A DNA stretch of 64,000 nucleotides from Variovorax sp. Root473 (GCF_001426505.1 NZ_LMEV01000001.1:193490-257489), one strand, 5' to 3'; counted from the first letter of the stretch, positions 45,150 through 55,836 are shown. Notes: generated from the sequence alone by a model not told the origin. Program-made: numbers and translations.

Positions 45150-47045
45150 TTACCCCGCGCCGAAAGCGAGTGCAATGCGATAGGTCAAGAAGCATGCCAC
45201 GTATGCCAGGGCGAACAGGTAGCCCGCCATGATCCACACGTATTTCCACGAGCCCGTTTCACGCTTGACGGCCGCCAGCGTCGAGATGCATTGCGGCGCA
45301 AACACATACCAGACCAGCAGCGACAGCGCGGTCGCCAGCGACCAGCTGCCGGCGATGAGCGGCTCCAGCGCGCCGGCCACGTCGTCGCCGGTGGCCGAGA
45401 GCGCGTACACCGTGCCCAGCGCGCCCACCGCGACTTCGCGTGCGGCCATGCCCGGCACCAGCGCGATGGAAATCTGCCAGTTGAAGCCGATGGGCGCAAA
45501 GATGTGCTCCAGCCCGCGGCCGATGATGCCGGCCAGGCTGTACTGGATGGCGGGGCCGGTCGCGCCCTCAGGCGGCGACGGGAAGGTCGACAGGAACCAC
45601 AGCAGGATCGTGAGCGTGAGGATGATCGTGCCCACGCGCTGGAGAAAGATCCACGCCCGCTCGTACAAGCCGAGCAGCAGGTTGCGCGGATTCGGCCAGC
45701 GGTAGGCCGGCAGTTCCATCAGCAGCGGCGAGTGCCTCGTGCTGTCGCGAAAGCGCTTCATGACCCAGGCCACGGCCATCGCCGAGACGATGCCGAACAC
45801 ATACAGCGCGAACAGCACCACGCCCTGCAGGTTGAAGATGCCGCCCACGTCGCGCGCCGGAATGAAGGCCGCGATGAGCAGCGCATACACCGGCAGCCGC
45901 GCCGAGCAGGTCATGAGCGGCGCGATCATGATGGTCGTGATGCGGTCGCGCCAGTTGCTGATGGTGCGCGTGGCCATCACGCCCGGAATGGCGCAGGCAA
46001 AGCTCGACAGCAGCGGAATGAACGAGCGGCCCGACAGTCCCACGGTGCCCATCAGGCGGTCGAGCAAAAAGGCCGCGCGCGGCAGGTAGCCGGAATCTTC
46101 CAGCGCGAGGATGAACAGGAACAGGATCAGGATCTGCGGCAGGAACACGACCACGCCGCCCACGCCTGCAATCACGCCGTCGACCAGCAGGCTCTGCAAC
46201 ATGCCTTCGGGCATGTGCGTCTTGATGACGTTGCCCAGCCCTTCGGTGGCGGCCTTGATGGCGTCCATCGGCACGTTGGCCCAGCTGAACACGGCCTGGA
46301 ACATCAGGAACATGGTGACGGCCAGCACCAGCATGCCCCACACCGGGTGCATCACGACGCGGTCGATGCGGTCGCTGGTGTCCAGGCTGCCCACGGGCTC
46401 CTTCACGGCCAGGCCGAGGATGCGGCGCACCTCGCGCTGCGTGGCGAGCACGTCGTCCAGGCCCGGCGCCTGCCACGGCTGGGGCGCCGCGGCGGCCACG
46501 GGCTGGTCGAGGGCTTCGAGCAGATGCTTCGCACCGCCGCTGTGGACGCCCACGGTCTCGATCACCGGCACGCCGAGTTCGCGCGAGAGCACGGCGGTGT
46601 CGACCGCGATGCCCTGTTTCCTGGCCATGTCGGTCATGTTGAGCGCCACCACCATCGGCAGGCCCAGCTGGCGCGCTTCGAGCACCAGGCGCAGGTTCAG
46701 CCGCAGGTTGGTGGCGTCGGTCACGCACACGAGCAGGTCGGGCAGGTCCTCTTTGCTCTGGCCGGTGACGATGTCGCGCGTGACGGCCTCATCGGCGCTC
46801 AGCGCATTCAGGCTGTAAGCGCCCGGCAGGTCGAGCACGAAGACGCGGCGGCCGGTCGGCGTACGCAACGTGCCTTCCTTGCGCTCGACGGTCACGCCGG
46901 CGTAGTTGGCCACCTTCTGGCGGCTGCCGGTCAGCAGGTTGAAGAGCGCGGTCTTGCCGCAGTTGGGGTTGCCCAGCAGCGCGATGCGCGCGGGCTGCGT
47001 GGTGGCGCCGAGACGGCCCGGCCCCTGGATGACGGCTTCAACCAT
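45150..47045 (-). CDS. feoB: ferrous iron transport protein B
   Basis: This 631-residue Fe(II) transporter has an N-terminal G domain and a membrane permease. G1 is GNPNCGKT (25-32), G3 is DLPGAYSL, and G4 is NMTD. Membrane Gate motifs are seen at FVLSxx-like PLLSSFACAIPGVMATRTI and PGMAAREVAVGALGTVYAL. The length is on the short side, since some FeoB exceed 750 residues, but the architecture is complete. It overlaps feoA by eight bases and is followed by the small Cys-rich protein. Confidence 0.95.
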   Translation of the reverse strand: MVEAVIQGPGRLGATTQPARIALLGNPNCGKTALFNLLTGSRQKVANYAGVTVERKEGTLRTPTGRRVFVLDLPGAYSLNALSADEAVTRDIVTGQSKEDLPDLLVCVTDATNLRLNLRLVLEARQLGLPMVVALNMTDMARKQGIAVDTAVLSRELGVPVIETVGVHSGGAKHLLEALDQPVAAAAPQPWQAPGLDDVLATQREVRRILGLAVKEPVGSLDTSDRIDRVVMHPVWGMLVLAVTMFLMFQAVFSWANVPMDAIKAATEGLGNVIKTHMPEGMLQSLLVDGVIAGVGGVVVFLPQILILFLFILALEDSGYLPRAAFLLDRLMGTVGLSGRSFIPLLSSFACAIPGVMATRTISNWRDRITTIMIAPLMTCSARLPVYALLIAAFIPARDVGGIFNLQGVVLFALYVFGIVSAMAVAWVMKRFRDSTRHSPLLMELPAYRWPNPRNLLLGLYERAWIFLQRVGTIILTLTILLWFLSTFPSPPEGATGPAIQYSLAGIIGRGLEHIFAPIGFNWQISIALVPGMAAREVAVGALGTVYALSATGDDVAGALEPLIAGSWSLATALSLLVWYVFAPQCISTLAAVKRETGSWKYVWIMAGYLFALAYVACFLTYRIALAFGAG

Positions 47046-47337
47046 GGTTCGCGGCTCCCGGCGTGACGTGGATCAGCGCGGCCTCGTGGCGGCGCAGCGC
47101 GAAGGTGGTGTGGCCCAGGCGCACGGCCAGCGGCTCGCGGCCCGGGGTGCCGGTGGCGACGATGCGCACGGCCTCGCCCGGCACAAAGCCGATTTCGGTC
47201 AGGCGCAGCACCAGCTCGCGGTCGTCCGCATTGTCGGGACGGGCCACATCGAGCACGGTGGCCCACTGATGGGACGGAAGCTGATCGAGGCTCAGCGCGG
47301 TGGTGGTCGGCGCTGCGCCGAGGTCGTTGTTTCGCAC
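47038..47337 (-). CDS. feoA: ferrous iron transport protein A
   Basis: This 99-residue SH3-like cytosolic partner of FeoB has LDQLPSHQWATVLDV, RLTEIGFVPGEAVRIVATG, and GTPGREPLAVRLGHTTFALRR. The N-terminal 18 residues are an unconserved lead. It is the first gene of feoA-feoB-small protein, with a possible Fur site 56 bases upstream. Confidence 0.92.
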   Translation of the reverse strand: MRNNDLGAAPTTTALSLDQLPSHQWATVLDVARPDNADDRELVLRLTEIGFVPGEAVRIVATGTPGREPLAVRLGHTTFALRRHEAALIHVTPGAANHG

Positions 47338-47392
47338 GGTGGGGGGGTGCGCCCCCGGAAACCCCGGGGCACGCCAGTAAGCAAAAGCCAGA

Positions 47393-47407
47393 TGCTAGCA
47401 ATTCTCA
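47393..47407 (-). promoter_or_regulatory. possible Fur box upstream of feoA
   Basis: On the minus strand TGAGAAT-T-GCTAGCA matches the 7-1-7 Fur consensus (TGATAAT-n-ATTATCA) at about 10 of 14 positions. It lies about 60 bases upstream of the feoA start. The site also overlaps the region downstream of the EfeM-type gene. Confidence 0.4.
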
Positions 47408-47474
47408 CTCGCGAAAACCTGACCAACCCCAAAAAGTCCCGGGTCAGCCGGAAATGAGTGCCTCCGGGTCGGAC

Positions 47475-48311
47475 TCAGTTCAGTCCCAGCATGCCGCGCA
47501 GCTTGGACAGGTCTTCGGCCAGCGTATTCACCCGGCCGGCCAGCATCTTGCGGTCGCGCTCGGTGAGCTTCGAGTAGGTTTCGAAGCCGCCGTCGGCCGT
47601 GCGGTACTTGGCCAGCGTGTCGAACACCACCTTGAAGTTGGCGTCGGCCTTCTCGGCGAAGGGCTTGTCCTGCTTCACGACCAGCGGGCGCAGCAGTTCG
47701 ACGATCTTGTAGGCGCCCTCGAAGTTCGACTGGAAATCCCACAGGTCGGTGTGGCTGTAGCGGTTTTCCTCGCCGGAGATCTTCGTGGCGGCCACCTCTT
47801 CCATCAGCACGGCAGCGCCGCCCACGACCTTCTCGGGCGGGAAGGTCAGCGCGCCCAGGCGCTTTTGCAGTTCGAGCACGTCGGCCAGCAGCTTGTCGGC
47901 CACGGGGTTCAGGTCCTTGGTGGTCTTGAGCGTCCACAGGCTGTACTCGATGCGGTGAAAGCCGATGAAGGCTGGATCTTTCTCGGCCTTCTCGTGGTCG
48001 TCCGCGCGCGAGTCGATCGACTGGTCGAGGTCGGTGAACAGCTCGGCCACGGGCTCGACGCGCTCGTAGCTGGTGCGCGTGGGCGCGTAGAGCTTCTTGG
48101 CCTTCTCGATGTCGCCGGCCTTCACAGCGGCGGTGAACACGCGCACGTCGGCCGCCAGCTTGCGCACGTTCTGCGTCACGTAGATCTTGTAGTCCGAGAT
48201 CGGACCGACCAGCTCGAGCGGCGACACGGCGGCCTGCGCGCCCACGGCATAAAGGCCGGCAAAGCCTGCGACGAAAGCGGCGAGGAAGCGGCGGCGGAAC
48301 TGCACGGTCAT
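47475..48311 (-). CDS. efeM: EfeM/EfeO-type imelysin (M75) periplasmic protein
   Basis: This 278-residue secreted protein starts with a signal peptide (MTVQFRRRFLAAFVAGFAG, cleavage after GAQA) and consists only of the M75/imelysin-like domain. The metal-binding HxxE motif is HRIE (His119, Glu122) in FIGFHRIEYSLW. Unlike the EfeO product two genes upstream it has no cupredoxin domain, which matches EfeM proteins. It is the last gene of efeU-efeO-efeB-efeM and probably delivers ferric or ferrous iron to EfeU. Confidence 0.85.
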   Translation of the reverse strand: MTVQFRRRFLAAFVAGFAGLYAVGAQAAVSPLELVGPISDYKIYVTQNVRKLAADVRVFTAAVKAGDIEKAKKLYAPTRTSYERVEPVAELFTDLDQSIDSRADDHEKAEKDPAFIGFHRIEYSLWTLKTTKDLNPVADKLLADVLELQKRLGALTFPPEKVVGGAAVLMEEVAATKISGEENRYSHTDLWDFQSNFEGAYKIVELLRPLVVKQDKPFAEKADANFKVVFDTLAKYRTADGGFETYSKLTERDRKMLAGRVNTLAEDLSKLRGMLGLN

Positions 48312-48355
48312 GGATCTCCTTGGATGCGGTGCGGTGGTGATGAAAAAGGGAGCGC

Positions 48356-49657
48356 TCAGGCGGCCAGCAGGCTGCGCCCGAGCCAGTCGTCGGCGCCCTG
48401 CACGCCGGGCAGCGTGAAGAAGAAACCGCCGCCGATGGGCTTGATGTATTCCTCGAGCGGCTCGCCATCGAGACGCGTCTGCACGGCGATGAAGCCCTTT
48501 TCAAGGTCGGCCTGGTAGCAGATGAACAGCAGGCCCATCTCGAGCTGGCCCGACTTGGTGACGCCGTTCGAGTAGTTGAAGGGCCGGCGCAGCATCAGGT
48601 TGGCGTCCGAGGCCCTGGTGCGCGGGTTCGCCAGGCGGATGTGCGCGTCCATCGGCGTCGCCTTGCCTTCGGGGTCCTTCGTGTAGTCGGGCACGTCGTG
48701 CTCGGTCTTGCCGCCGTCCAGCGGCGCGCCGCTGGGCTTGCGGCGGCCCATGATGGCCTCCTGCTCCTGCAGCGGCGTGCGGTCCCAGCGCTCGACGAAG
48801 TTGCGGATGATCCGCACCGCCTGGTAGCTGCCGCCCACGGCCCAGGCGGGCTCGTCGCCGTTCGGCTGCACCCAGACGAGCTGGTTCATGAGCGTGTCGT
48901 CCGCCGAGTCGGGGTTGGCCGAGCCGTCGCGAAAACCGAGGAAGTTGCGCGCGCTCTCCGCGGGCTGGCCCGCCACCGCCGGAATCGGCGGCACCGAGCC
49001 CTCCTGCTTCCAGTGCAGCACCAGCAGGTCGGGCGTGTTCTTGATGATGTCGCGCAGCGCGTGGATGTTGGTGTCGGGCGTGTTGGCGCAGAACTGGATC
49101 GACAGGTCGCCGTGGCACAGCGCGGCATCGAGCGCGTCGTTGGGGTGGCGCTGCATCTGGTTCAGCCGCTTGGGCTTCTTCGCGGCGAGGCCGAAGCGCT
49201 CGTCGAACAGCGACGCACCGACCGACACGGTCACGGTCAGCCCGTCGGGCTGCACCACCGGGCCGAGGATGCCGGAGCCCGCGGGCGGCAGCCTGGGGTC
49301 GGGGTCGGTCTGCGGGCCACCCTGCGTGAGAAAAGCGATGCGCTCGGTGAGCGTGCGCATCAGCCGCTCCAGGTCGGCGCGGTTCTCGGCCAGCACGTAG
49401 AACGAGGCGACCATGCCGGCCGTCGGGCGCGGCGTGACCACGCCCGCCTGGTGCTTGCCGCGGAAGGGCACGCGGTCTTGCGTGTGGGTGCTCTGCGGGG
49501 CATCGGTGACCTGCGCCCCCGTATCGGGCGGGCCCGGCATGGCCGCGCCGGCGCGCGCGCTGGCGGCGAGCCCGGCAAAGGCCACGCCCGCGGCGCCGAG
49601 CATGCGGCGGCGGTGCGGCGAGGCAGGAGCGGTGTCGTTCTTCTTCGTCGGTTCCAT
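48356..49657 (-). CDS. efeB: deferrochelatase/peroxidase EfeB (Dyp type)
   Basis: This 433-residue haem peroxidase is exported by the Tat pathway (RRRML at 16-20, hydrophobic stretch after). It has the Dyp motif GFRDG at 241-245 and the proximal-haem segment AHIRLANPR (His339). EfeB oxidises ferrous iron or takes iron from haem for the EfeU permease. ATG 49657 was chosen to begin the Tat signal properly. The gene lies 22 bases after efeO and 44 before the EfeM gene. Confidence 0.92.
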   Translation of the reverse strand: MEPTKKNDTAPASPHRRRMLGAAGVAFAGLAASARAGAAMPGPPDTGAQVTDAPQSTHTQDRVPFRGKHQAGVVTPRPTAGMVASFYVLAENRADLERLMRTLTERIAFLTQGGPQTDPDPRLPPAGSGILGPVVQPDGLTVTVSVGASLFDERFGLAAKKPKRLNQMQRHPNDALDAALCHGDLSIQFCANTPDTNIHALRDIIKNTPDLLVLHWKQEGSVPPIPAVAGQPAESARNFLGFRDGSANPDSADDTLMNQLVWVQPNGDEPAWAVGGSYQAVRIIRNFVERWDRTPLQEQEAIMGRRKPSGAPLDGGKTEHDVPDYTKDPEGKATPMDAHIRLANPRTRASDANLMLRRPFNYSNGVTKSGQLEMGLLFICYQADLEKGFIAVQTRLDGEPLEEYIKPIGGGFFFTLPGVQGADDWLGRSLLAA

Positions 49658-49679
49658 GGGGTCGTCGTTCTCTCTCAAC

Positions 49680-50858
49680 TCATTCCAGACCGAGCGCGGC
49701 GTTGACCTTGCCCAGTTCCTCGGCCAGCGCGCGCACCGGCACGGCCAGCGCCTGGCGCTGCGCGTCGTCCAGCGGTGCGGGCTGGAAGCCCTCGCCGGCG
49801 CGGTACGGCGCCAGCGCTTCGTCGAAGGCAGCAAAGCGCTCGTCCACGGCCTTCTGCTGCGCGGGCGCGGCCTTCACCAGCAGCGGCTGCAGCAGGTCGG
49901 CGATCTTCTTGGTGCCTTCGTAGCTGCCCTGCAGGTTCACGAGTTCGGCATGGCCGTAGTGGTCCTCGCCGCCGGCGGGCAGGTTGTCGGCCACGCGACG
50001 CAGCAGCTTCGAGGCGGCGCTGGCCAGGCGCTCGGGCGGCACGCTCAGCGCGCGCAGGCGCGCCTGCAGTGTCTCGGTGTCGGCTAGCAGCTGGTCGAGG
50101 ACCGGCGCCAGCGCCTTCGCGTCGCCCTGGCCGTACAGCGCGTACTCGATGCGGTGGAAGCCGCTGAAGCCCGGATCGGCCTCGCGCTTCTCGAAGTAGT
50201 CGGCGCGGGCGTTGATGCGCGTGTCGAGGTCGGCGAACAGCTCGGCCATCGGCTCGATGCGCTTGTAGGCCTGGTGCGCCGGCGCATAGAGCAAGCGCGC
50301 CTGCTTCAGGTCGCCCGCCTTGACCGCGTCGGCCAGGCCACGCACCGCGTCGTCGAGCGTGCCGGCCTCCAGCCGCAGGAACACCTGGTACTCGGCCAGC
50401 GCGCCCACGTAGTTGACGAGCGAGGGCCGCGCCTCCTCGGCCAGCGACGCCGCCGACGGCGTGACGTGCAGCTTGCCGCGCGGATTGCTCAGCAGGCCGC
50501 AGGTGATGGCAAAGTCGCCCGGCGAGAGCTTGACCGTCAGGGTCTGCGAGAAGCCGGGCGCGATGTTCTCGCGCTCTTCCACCACCATCACGCCGTCGAG
50601 AATTTCCCACTCGAGCGCGCGGTTCGACTTGTTGACAATGGTGAAGGTCGTGCGCCCCGCGGGCACGGTGATCTCGTTCGGCTCGCAGGCGTTGCCCTGG
50701 ATCGTGACCGTGACGGCGTGGTCGACCGCCTTGGGCGGCGCCTTGCGCGCCTCGTTCGAGGCGTACCAGAAGGCCGCGAGGCCGGCGACGACCAGCAGCG
50801 CCGAGGCGCCCACGGCGACGCGCATGAGCGTCGATGAAGAAGAAGAGGAAGAAGACAT
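49680..50858 (-). CDS. efeO: iron uptake system protein EfeO (cupredoxin plus M75 domain)
   Basis: This 392-residue periplasmic protein has a Ser-rich start and an N-terminal helix (residues 12-30). A cupredoxin-like domain follows at about 45-132 (Cys58, Cys120 in FAITCGLL). The imelysin-like M75 domain covers 145-392 with HxxE at His235 and Glu238 ([10 protein letters not shown]). It binds iron, possibly oxidising it through the cupredoxin, and passes it to EfeU. It lies 12 bases downstream of efeU and 22 upstream of efeB. Confidence 0.93.
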   Translation of the reverse strand: MSSSSSSSSTLMRVAVGASALLVVAGLAAFWYASNEARKAPPKAVDHAVTVTIQGNACEPNEITVPAGRTTFTIVNKSNRALEWEILDGVMVVEERENIAPGFSQTLTVKLSPGDFAITCGLLSNPRGKLHVTPSAASLAEEARPSLVNYVGALAEYQVFLRLEAGTLDDAVRGLADAVKAGDLKQARLLYAPAHQAYKRIEPMAELFADLDTRINARADYFEKREADPGFSGFHRIEYALYGQGDAKALAPVLDQLLADTETLQARLRALSVPPERLASAASKLLRRVADNLPAGGEDHYGHAELVNLQGSYEGTKKIADLLQPLLVKAAPAQQKAVDERFAAFDEALAPYRAGEGFQPAPLDDAQRQALAVPVRALAEELGKVNAALGLE

Positions 50859-50870
50859 CGGGAAAAAAGA

Positions 50871-51707
50871 TCAGCCGGCGGTCGCCGTGCGCGGCGCCGC
50901 AGCAGCAGCCGGGCGCAGGAAGAAGAACAGGGCCACGGCCAGGAAGGCCAGGTAGACGATCACCTCACCCACCACGGGTGCGGCCTGGTAGCCCAGCAGG
51001 CCCGACAGCACGGCGCCCACGGGGCTGTCCATCGGCAGGGTTTCGCTCATGTCGAACACCACGGTCTGCAGCTGGTTCCACACGCCGGCCTCGTGCAACT
51101 TGCGCAGCACGCCGGCCAGCAACCCGGCCGCAACCAGCAGGATGAACAGGCCCGTGAAGCGGAAGAAGCGGCGCAGGTCGAGCCGCACGCCGCCCGAGTA
51201 GATGCCCCAGCCGACCACCACCGACACCGCGATGCCGGCGAGCGCGCCCACGGGCGCTTCCCAGCCGGTGCTCTGCTGGAACACGGCCAGCAGGAAGAAG
51301 ACCGACTCCAGCCCCTCGCGCGCCACGGCCAGGAACACCATGCCGATCAGCGCCCAGCCCTGCCCGTCGGCATGCTGCGCGAGCGCCTTGTCGATCGACG
51401 CGTGCAGCTCGCCCTTGATGGAGCGGGCCGCCCTGCGCATCCAGAACACCATCGAGGTCAGCATGACCACGGCGATGAGCCCGACCACGCCTTCGAACAG
51501 CTCCTGCTGCTTCTGCGGAAACTCCGCCGCCAGCAGTTGCAGGCCGGCGCCGGCGAACAGCGACAGCGCGGTGGCCAGCAGCACGCCGACCCACACCGCG
51601 GGCATCAGCCGGCCGCGACCGCTTTGTTTCAGGTAACTGGCAACGATACCGACGATGAGCGCGGCCTCGATGCCTTCGCGCAGCATGATGAGAAAGGGAA
51701 TAAGCAT
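50871..51707 (-). CDS. efeU: iron permease EfeU (FTR1 family)
   Basis: This 278-residue permease has seven hydrophobic helices and the two iron-binding RExxE motifs, REGIE (10-14) and REGLE (130-134). It moves iron across the inner membrane with EfeO and EfeB. It is the first gene of the operon, preceded by an AT-rich spacer with a possible Fur box. Confidence 0.94.
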   Translation of the reverse strand: MLIPFLIMLREGIEAALIVGIVASYLKQSGRGRLMPAVWVGVLLATALSLFAGAGLQLLAAEFPQKQQELFEGVVGLIAVVMLTSMVFWMRRAARSIKGELHASIDKALAQHADGQGWALIGMVFLAVAREGLESVFFLLAVFQQSTGWEAPVGALAGIAVSVVVGWGIYSGGVRLDLRRFFRFTGLFILLVAAGLLAGVLRKLHEAGVWNQLQTVVFDMSETLPMDSPVGAVLSGLLGYQAAPVVGEVIVYLAFLAVALFFFLRPAAAAAPRTATAG

Positions 51708-51787
51708 CTCGGAGCAGAAGAATGTCCTTTGAAAATGCCCCGATGTGGTGCATTTTTCAAAGAACGGCCCGAGGATACCCCATCAAA

Positions 51788-51802
51788 TAAGATTTATTCT
51801 CA
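51788..51802 (-). promoter_or_regulatory. possible Fur box upstream of efeU
   Basis: On the minus strand TGAGAAT-A-AATCTTA fits the 7-1-7 Fur pattern at about 10 of 14 positions, within an AT-rich stretch (51780-51805) that contrasts with the surrounding G+C. It lies about 80 bases upstream of efeU and shares its TGAGAAT half with the feoA site. Confidence 0.45.
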
Positions 51803-51828
51803 ATTAGGGGTATTCGACCCCGCCCCGC

Positions 51829-52290
51829 TCACAGGGGCAGTTCGACGATGCGCGCGCTGACGGTGTCGCCGTCGACGATCAGTTCGGCCACGGCGATAGG
51901 CAGCTTGAATCGGCGCGGGCCGGCGCTGCCCGGGTTGACGTAGAGCACGCCGCCGCGCTCCTCGACCTTGGGTTGGTGCGAATGGCCGGAGATCACGACA
52001 CGCACGCCGGCGCCGGCGGGGTCGATGTCGATTTGAGAGAGGTCATGGATCGCGTAGACCTGCACGTCGCCGACCTTCAGGAATGCCGTCTCTGGAATGG
52101 CCCCGGCCCAGGCCTCGCGGTCGTTGTTGCCGCGCACCACCGTCAAAGGCGCGATGGCGACGAGGGCGTCGAGGATGCCGGCGTCGCCGATGTCCCCGCC
52201 ATGCACGATGAAGTCGCTGCCCCGCAAGGCCGCCACGGCCTGCGGACGCAGCAGGCCGTGGGTGTCGGAGATGAGCCCGACGCGGATCAA
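51829..52290 (-). CDS. YfcE/MJ0936-type metallophosphoesterase
   Basis: This 153-residue protein has the calcineurin-like motifs in order: SDTHG, VHGGDIGD, GNND, then SGHSH near 101. Small members of this class hydrolyse phosphodiesters with two metal ions; the physiological substrate is unknown. It begins four bases after the acnA stop on the same strand, so it is probably co-transcribed with that gene. Confidence 0.87.
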   Translation of the reverse strand: MIRVGLISDTHGLLRPQAVAALRGSDFIVHGGDIGDAGILDALVAIAPLTVVRGNNDREAWAGAIPETAFLKVGDVQVYAIHDLSQIDIDPAGAGVRVVISGHSHQPKVEERGGVLYVNPGSAGPRRFKLPIAVAELIVDGDTVSARIVELPL

Positions 52291-52294
52291 GCGA

Positions 52295-55162
52295 TCAGGC
52301 CGCGAGCAGCTGCCGCAGCACGAACGGCAGGATGCCGCCGTGCTTGTAGTAATCGACCTCGATCGGCGTGTCGATGCGCAGGCGCACCGTCACCTCCTGG
52401 TGGGTGCCGTCGGCGCGGTGCACGACCAGCTTCACGTCCATCTGCGGCTTGAGTTCGCCGCCGATCACGACGTCGATCTTTTCCTCGCCCGTGAGGCCCA
52501 GCGTCTGCCACGAGTCGGCGCCGCGGAACTGCAGCGGCAGCACGCCCATGCCGACGAGGTTGGCGCGGTGGATGCGCTCGAAGCTGCGCGCCACCACGGC
52601 CTTGATGCCCAGCAGCTGCGTGCCCTTGGCGGCCCAGTCGCGCGACGAGCCCGTGCCGTACTCCTCGCCGCCGAACACGATGGTCGGCGTGCCCGCTGCC
52701 ATGTACTTCATGGCCGCGTCGTAGATGAACATCTTCTCGCCGCCCGGCTGGAACAGCGTGACGCCGCCCTCTTCCTGCGTGCCATTGGCGTCCGGCGGAA
52801 TCATCAGGTTCTTGATGCGCACGTTGGCGAAAGTGCCGCGCACCATCACGTCATGGTTGCCGCGGCGCGAGCCGTAGCTGTTGAAGTCGGCCTTGGCCAC
52901 GCCGTTGGCCTTGAGCCAGATGCCCGCGGGCGAGCTTTCCTTGATGGAGCCGGCCGGCGAGATGTGGTCGGTGGTGATCGAGTCGCCGAACAGCGCCATG
53001 ACGCGCGCGCCCTGGATGCCCGCGTCCGACGCGTGCGGCTGCATCTGGAAGCCGTCGAAGAACGGCGGCTCGGCGATGTAGGTCGAGGTGGGCCAGTCGT
53101 AGACCTGGCCGGTCGTGCCCTTGATGCTCGTCCAGAACTTGCCCGGATCGGTCTTGACCTTCTCGTAGTTCGCGCGGAACGACTTGGCGTTCATCGCGAA
53201 GCGCAGGTTGTCGTCGATTTCCTTGGGCGTGGGCCAGATGTCGCCCAGGTACACGTCCTTGCCGCCCTTGCCCTTGCCCACGGGCTGGGTCATGAGGTCG
53301 GTCAGCACGTTGCCCGCGATGGCGAAGGCCACCACCAGCGGCGGCGAGGCCAGGAAGTTGGCCTTCAGGTTCGGGTGGATGCGCGCCTCGAAGTTGCGGT
53401 TGCCCGAGAGCACGGCCGCGCCGATGAGGTCGTTCTTGGTGATGGCTTCGTTGATCTCGGGCGTGAGGTCGCCGGCATTGCCGATGCAGGTGGTGCAGCC
53501 GTAGCCCGCGAGGTAGAAGCCCAGCTTCTCCAGGTACGGCAGCAGTCCCGCCTTCTCCAGGTATTCGGTGACGATGCGCGAGCCGGGCGCCAGCGAGGTC
53601 TTGACGTGCGGCTTGACCTTCAGGCCCGCTTCCACCGCCTTCTTGGCCAAGAGGCCAGCCGCGAGCATCACGCTCGGGTTGGAGGTGTTGGTGCACGAGG
53701 TGATGGCCGCGATCAGCACGTCGCCGTTGCCGACGGTGACTTCACTTTCCGAGGCCGACAGCGGCTTGCCCGCGACGTGCGCGGCTTCCTTGGTCGGGCG
53801 GTTGGCCACCATCTCGATCACCGGGCGCGGCGAACCGGGTGGCGGCGGCGCGACGTCGGTGTCGCCGTCCTGGCCATTGCGCGGCAGCGCATAGCGCAGC
53901 TTGAGCTTGTCGGCCGGCTGGTTGAAGCCGTTGGCATCGTTGGGCTTGCTGTACAGCTCGGCGAACTTGGTCGACAGGTCGCCCAGGTTGATGCGGTCCT
54001 GCGGGCGCTTGGGGCCGGCCAGGCTGGGCGAAACGGTGCCCAGGTCGAGCTTGACGACCTTGGTGTAGTCGATGTCGCCCGGCGCGGGCATGCCGAACAG
54101 GCCCTGCGCCTTGTAGTAGGCGGCGAAGCGCTCGACTTCTTCCTTCGTGCGGCCGGTGCCTTCGAAGTACGCGACGGTCATCTCGTCGACCGGGAAGAAG
54201 CCCATGGTGGCGCCGTACTCGGGTGCCATGTTGCCGATGGTGGCGCGGTCGGGCACGGCGATGGACGCGGCGCCGGGGCCGAAGAACTCGACGAACTTGC
54301 CCACCACCTTCTCGGCGCGCAGGATGGAGGTGACGTACAGCACCAGGTCGGTGGCCGTGACGCCTTCGCGCAGCTTGCCGGTGAGCTCGAAGCCCACCAC
54401 GTCGGGCGTGAGCATGTAGACCGGCTGGCCCAGCATGGCGGCCTCGGCCTCGATGCCGCCCACGCCCCAGCCGACCACGCCGATGCCGTTGATCATGGTG
54501 GTGTGGCTGTCGGTGCCCACCAGCGAGTCGGGGTAGTACACCGGCGTGTCGCTCTTGTCGGCCGGGCTCTTGTAGACGCCGCGCGCAAAGTACTCGAGGT
54601 TGACCTGGTGCACGATGCCGAAGCCCGGCGGCACGACGCCGAAGGTGTCGAAGGCCTGCATGCCCCACTTCATGAACTGGTAGCGCTCGTTGTTGCGCTG
54701 GAACTCCAGCTTCATGTTCAGGTCGAGCGCCTTGGGCGTGCCGTAGTAGTCGACCATCACCGAGTGGTCGACCACCAGGTCGACGGGCACCAGCGGCTCG
54801 ATCGTCTTGGGCGACTTGCCCAGCTTGCTGGCCACGCTGCGCATGGCGGCCAGATCGGCCAGCAGCGGCACGCCGGTGAAGTCCTGCAGCACCACGCGGG
54901 TGACGACAAAGGGAATCTCGTCGGTGCGCTCGGCATTGGGCGCCCAGTGGGCCAGCTCTTCGACGTGCTTGGCCGACACCTTCTGGCCGTCGCAGTTGCG
55001 CAGCACCGACTCGAGCACGATGCGGATCGACACCGGCAGGCGTTCCACGGACGGGTATTGCTTGGCCAGCTCCTTCAGCGACCAGTACTTGCCGGAGGTG
55101 CCCGACGCGGTCTTGAAGGTCTTGAGGGTGGACGCAAACGCGTGCGCCGGGGCTTTGGCCAT
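52295..55162 (-). CDS. acnA: aconitate hydratase A
   Basis: This 955-residue TCA-cycle enzyme isomerises citrate to isocitrate and carries a 4Fe-4S cluster. The cluster ligands are the Cys in [11 protein letters not shown] (about residue 490) and the pair in [12 protein letters not shown] (about 555). The N-terminal [18 protein letters not shown] and [10 protein letters not shown], and the C-terminal swivelling-domain motif [15 protein letters not shown], fit the AcnA/IRP group. Two insertion segments relative to E. coli (about 360-470) are Pro/Asp rich. AGGAG precedes ATG 55162. A phosphoesterase gene follows. Confidence 0.95.
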   Translation of the reverse strand: MAKAPAHAFASTLKTFKTASGTSGKYWSLKELAKQYPSVERLPVSIRIVLESVLRNCDGQKVSAKHVEELAHWAPNAERTDEIPFVVTRVVLQDFTGVPLLADLAAMRSVASKLGKSPKTIEPLVPVDLVVDHSVMVDYYGTPKALDLNMKLEFQRNNERYQFMKWGMQAFDTFGVVPPGFGIVHQVNLEYFARGVYKSPADKSDTPVYYPDSLVGTDSHTTMINGIGVVGWGVGGIEAEAAMLGQPVYMLTPDVVGFELTGKLREGVTATDLVLYVTSILRAEKVVGKFVEFFGPGAASIAVPDRATIGNMAPEYGATMGFFPVDEMTVAYFEGTGRTKEEVERFAAYYKAQGLFGMPAPGDIDYTKVVKLDLGTVSPSLAGPKRPQDRINLGDLSTKFAELYSKPNDANGFNQPADKLKLRYALPRNGQDGDTDVAPPPPGSPRPVIEMVANRPTKEAAHVAGKPLSASESEVTVGNGDVLIAAITSCTNTSNPSVMLAAGLLAKKAVEAGLKVKPHVKTSLAPGSRIVTEYLEKAGLLPYLEKLGFYLAGYGCTTCIGNAGDLTPEINEAITKNDLIGAAVLSGNRNFEARIHPNLKANFLASPPLVVAFAIAGNVLTDLMTQPVGKGKGGKDVYLGDIWPTPKEIDDNLRFAMNAKSFRANYEKVKTDPGKFWTSIKGTTGQVYDWPTSTYIAEPPFFDGFQMQPHASDAGIQGARVMALFGDSITTDHISPAGSIKESSPAGIWLKANGVAKADFNSYGSRRGNHDVMVRGTFANVRIKNLMIPPDANGTQEEGGVTLFQPGGEKMFIYDAAMKYMAAGTPTIVFGGEEYGTGSSRDWAAKGTQLLGIKAVVARSFERIHRANLVGMGVLPLQFRGADSWQTLGLTGEEKIDVVIGGELKPQMDVKLVVHRADGTHQEVTVRLRIDTPIEVDYYKHGGILPFVLRQLLAA

Positions 55163-55277
55163 GAGAAGACTCCTGTGTGTTCGTGGAAGCCTCTCAAGGA
55201 TAGCGAGGTTCAATGTCAATCGCTGTAGTCAGTCTTCCCTGCCGGGTTCTCTCAAAACTATGGTTCTCATAGCGAAA

Positions 55278-55306
55278 ACGCCCGCTGCACGAGGTGCGGC
55301 GGGCGT
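55278..55306 (-). terminator. rho-independent terminator downstream of the four-helix membrane protein gene
   Basis: ACGCCCGC (55278-55285) pairs with GCGGGCGT (55299-55306), with an inner GCAC/GTGC stem. On the minus strand it is followed by TTTT. It ends the gene at 55343-55756 before acnA. Confidence 0.75.
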
Positions 55307-55342
55307 GTATTCGACGGTCAGGCGCTCAGAAAATACACCTGC

Positions 55343-55756
55343 TCAGGCCATCGCCATGCGGGCACTGCCTCGCGTACGGCGCAAGCCGGTCCATTGCAAC
55401 TCGGCCAGCACGACCACGCACAGCGCCTGCGCCAGCACCCAGGCCATGCCCAGCGCGGTGACCGCGAACACACCGCTCACCAGCAGTGCCACGCAGGCCA
55501 CGGCCCAGGCGAAGTTGCCGACGATCACGAGGCCGATCAGCGTGCGCGGAGGCGTGGCGCGGCTGGCCATGAAGGCTGCGGCGGCCGCATAGGCCAGCAG
55601 GAACACGCCGGTGCCCATGAGCAGCCACGCCGGCAGGCCGGTCAGGTGGGCAAGAACGTCGGTGAACGCGACCTGCAGCGCGCCAGTCGCGGCGCACGAA
55701 GCGGCATCGGCCCACATCACGTTCGACAGGAAGCGGGGGGAAGCGAAGACAGACAT
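55343..55756 (-). CDS. four-helix membrane protein of unknown function
   Basis: This 137-residue protein has four evenly spaced hydrophobic helices (about 15-35, 42-64, 72-94 and 99-120) separated by short loops, and a basic C-terminus (LRRTRGSARMAMA). I do not recognise a named family. Its 5' end faces the XRE/MmyB-type regulator gene with a perfect palindrome in the 132-base spacer, so that regulator probably controls it. A terminator follows, indicating a single-gene transcript. Confidence 0.75.
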   Translation of the reverse strand: MSVFASPRFLSNVMWADAASCAATGALQVAFTDVLAHLTGLPAWLLMGTGVFLLAYAAAAAFMASRATPPRTLIGLVIVGNFAWAVACVALLVSGVFAVTALGMAWVLAQALCVVVLAELQWTGLRRTRGSARMAMA

Positions 55757-55836
55757 GTGGATCTCCTGGGTGGGTACGCTGCAGGCCAGTCCTGCTGCGT
55801 TGGGGTCGATGATTCCGCCGGGCGTGGATCGCGTCG

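Noticed and set aside
52097..55228. Open frame of over 1000 codons on the plus strand opposite acnA
   Set aside because: His/Arg/Gly/Val-rich translation without family features; a shadow of the high-G+C acnA gene.
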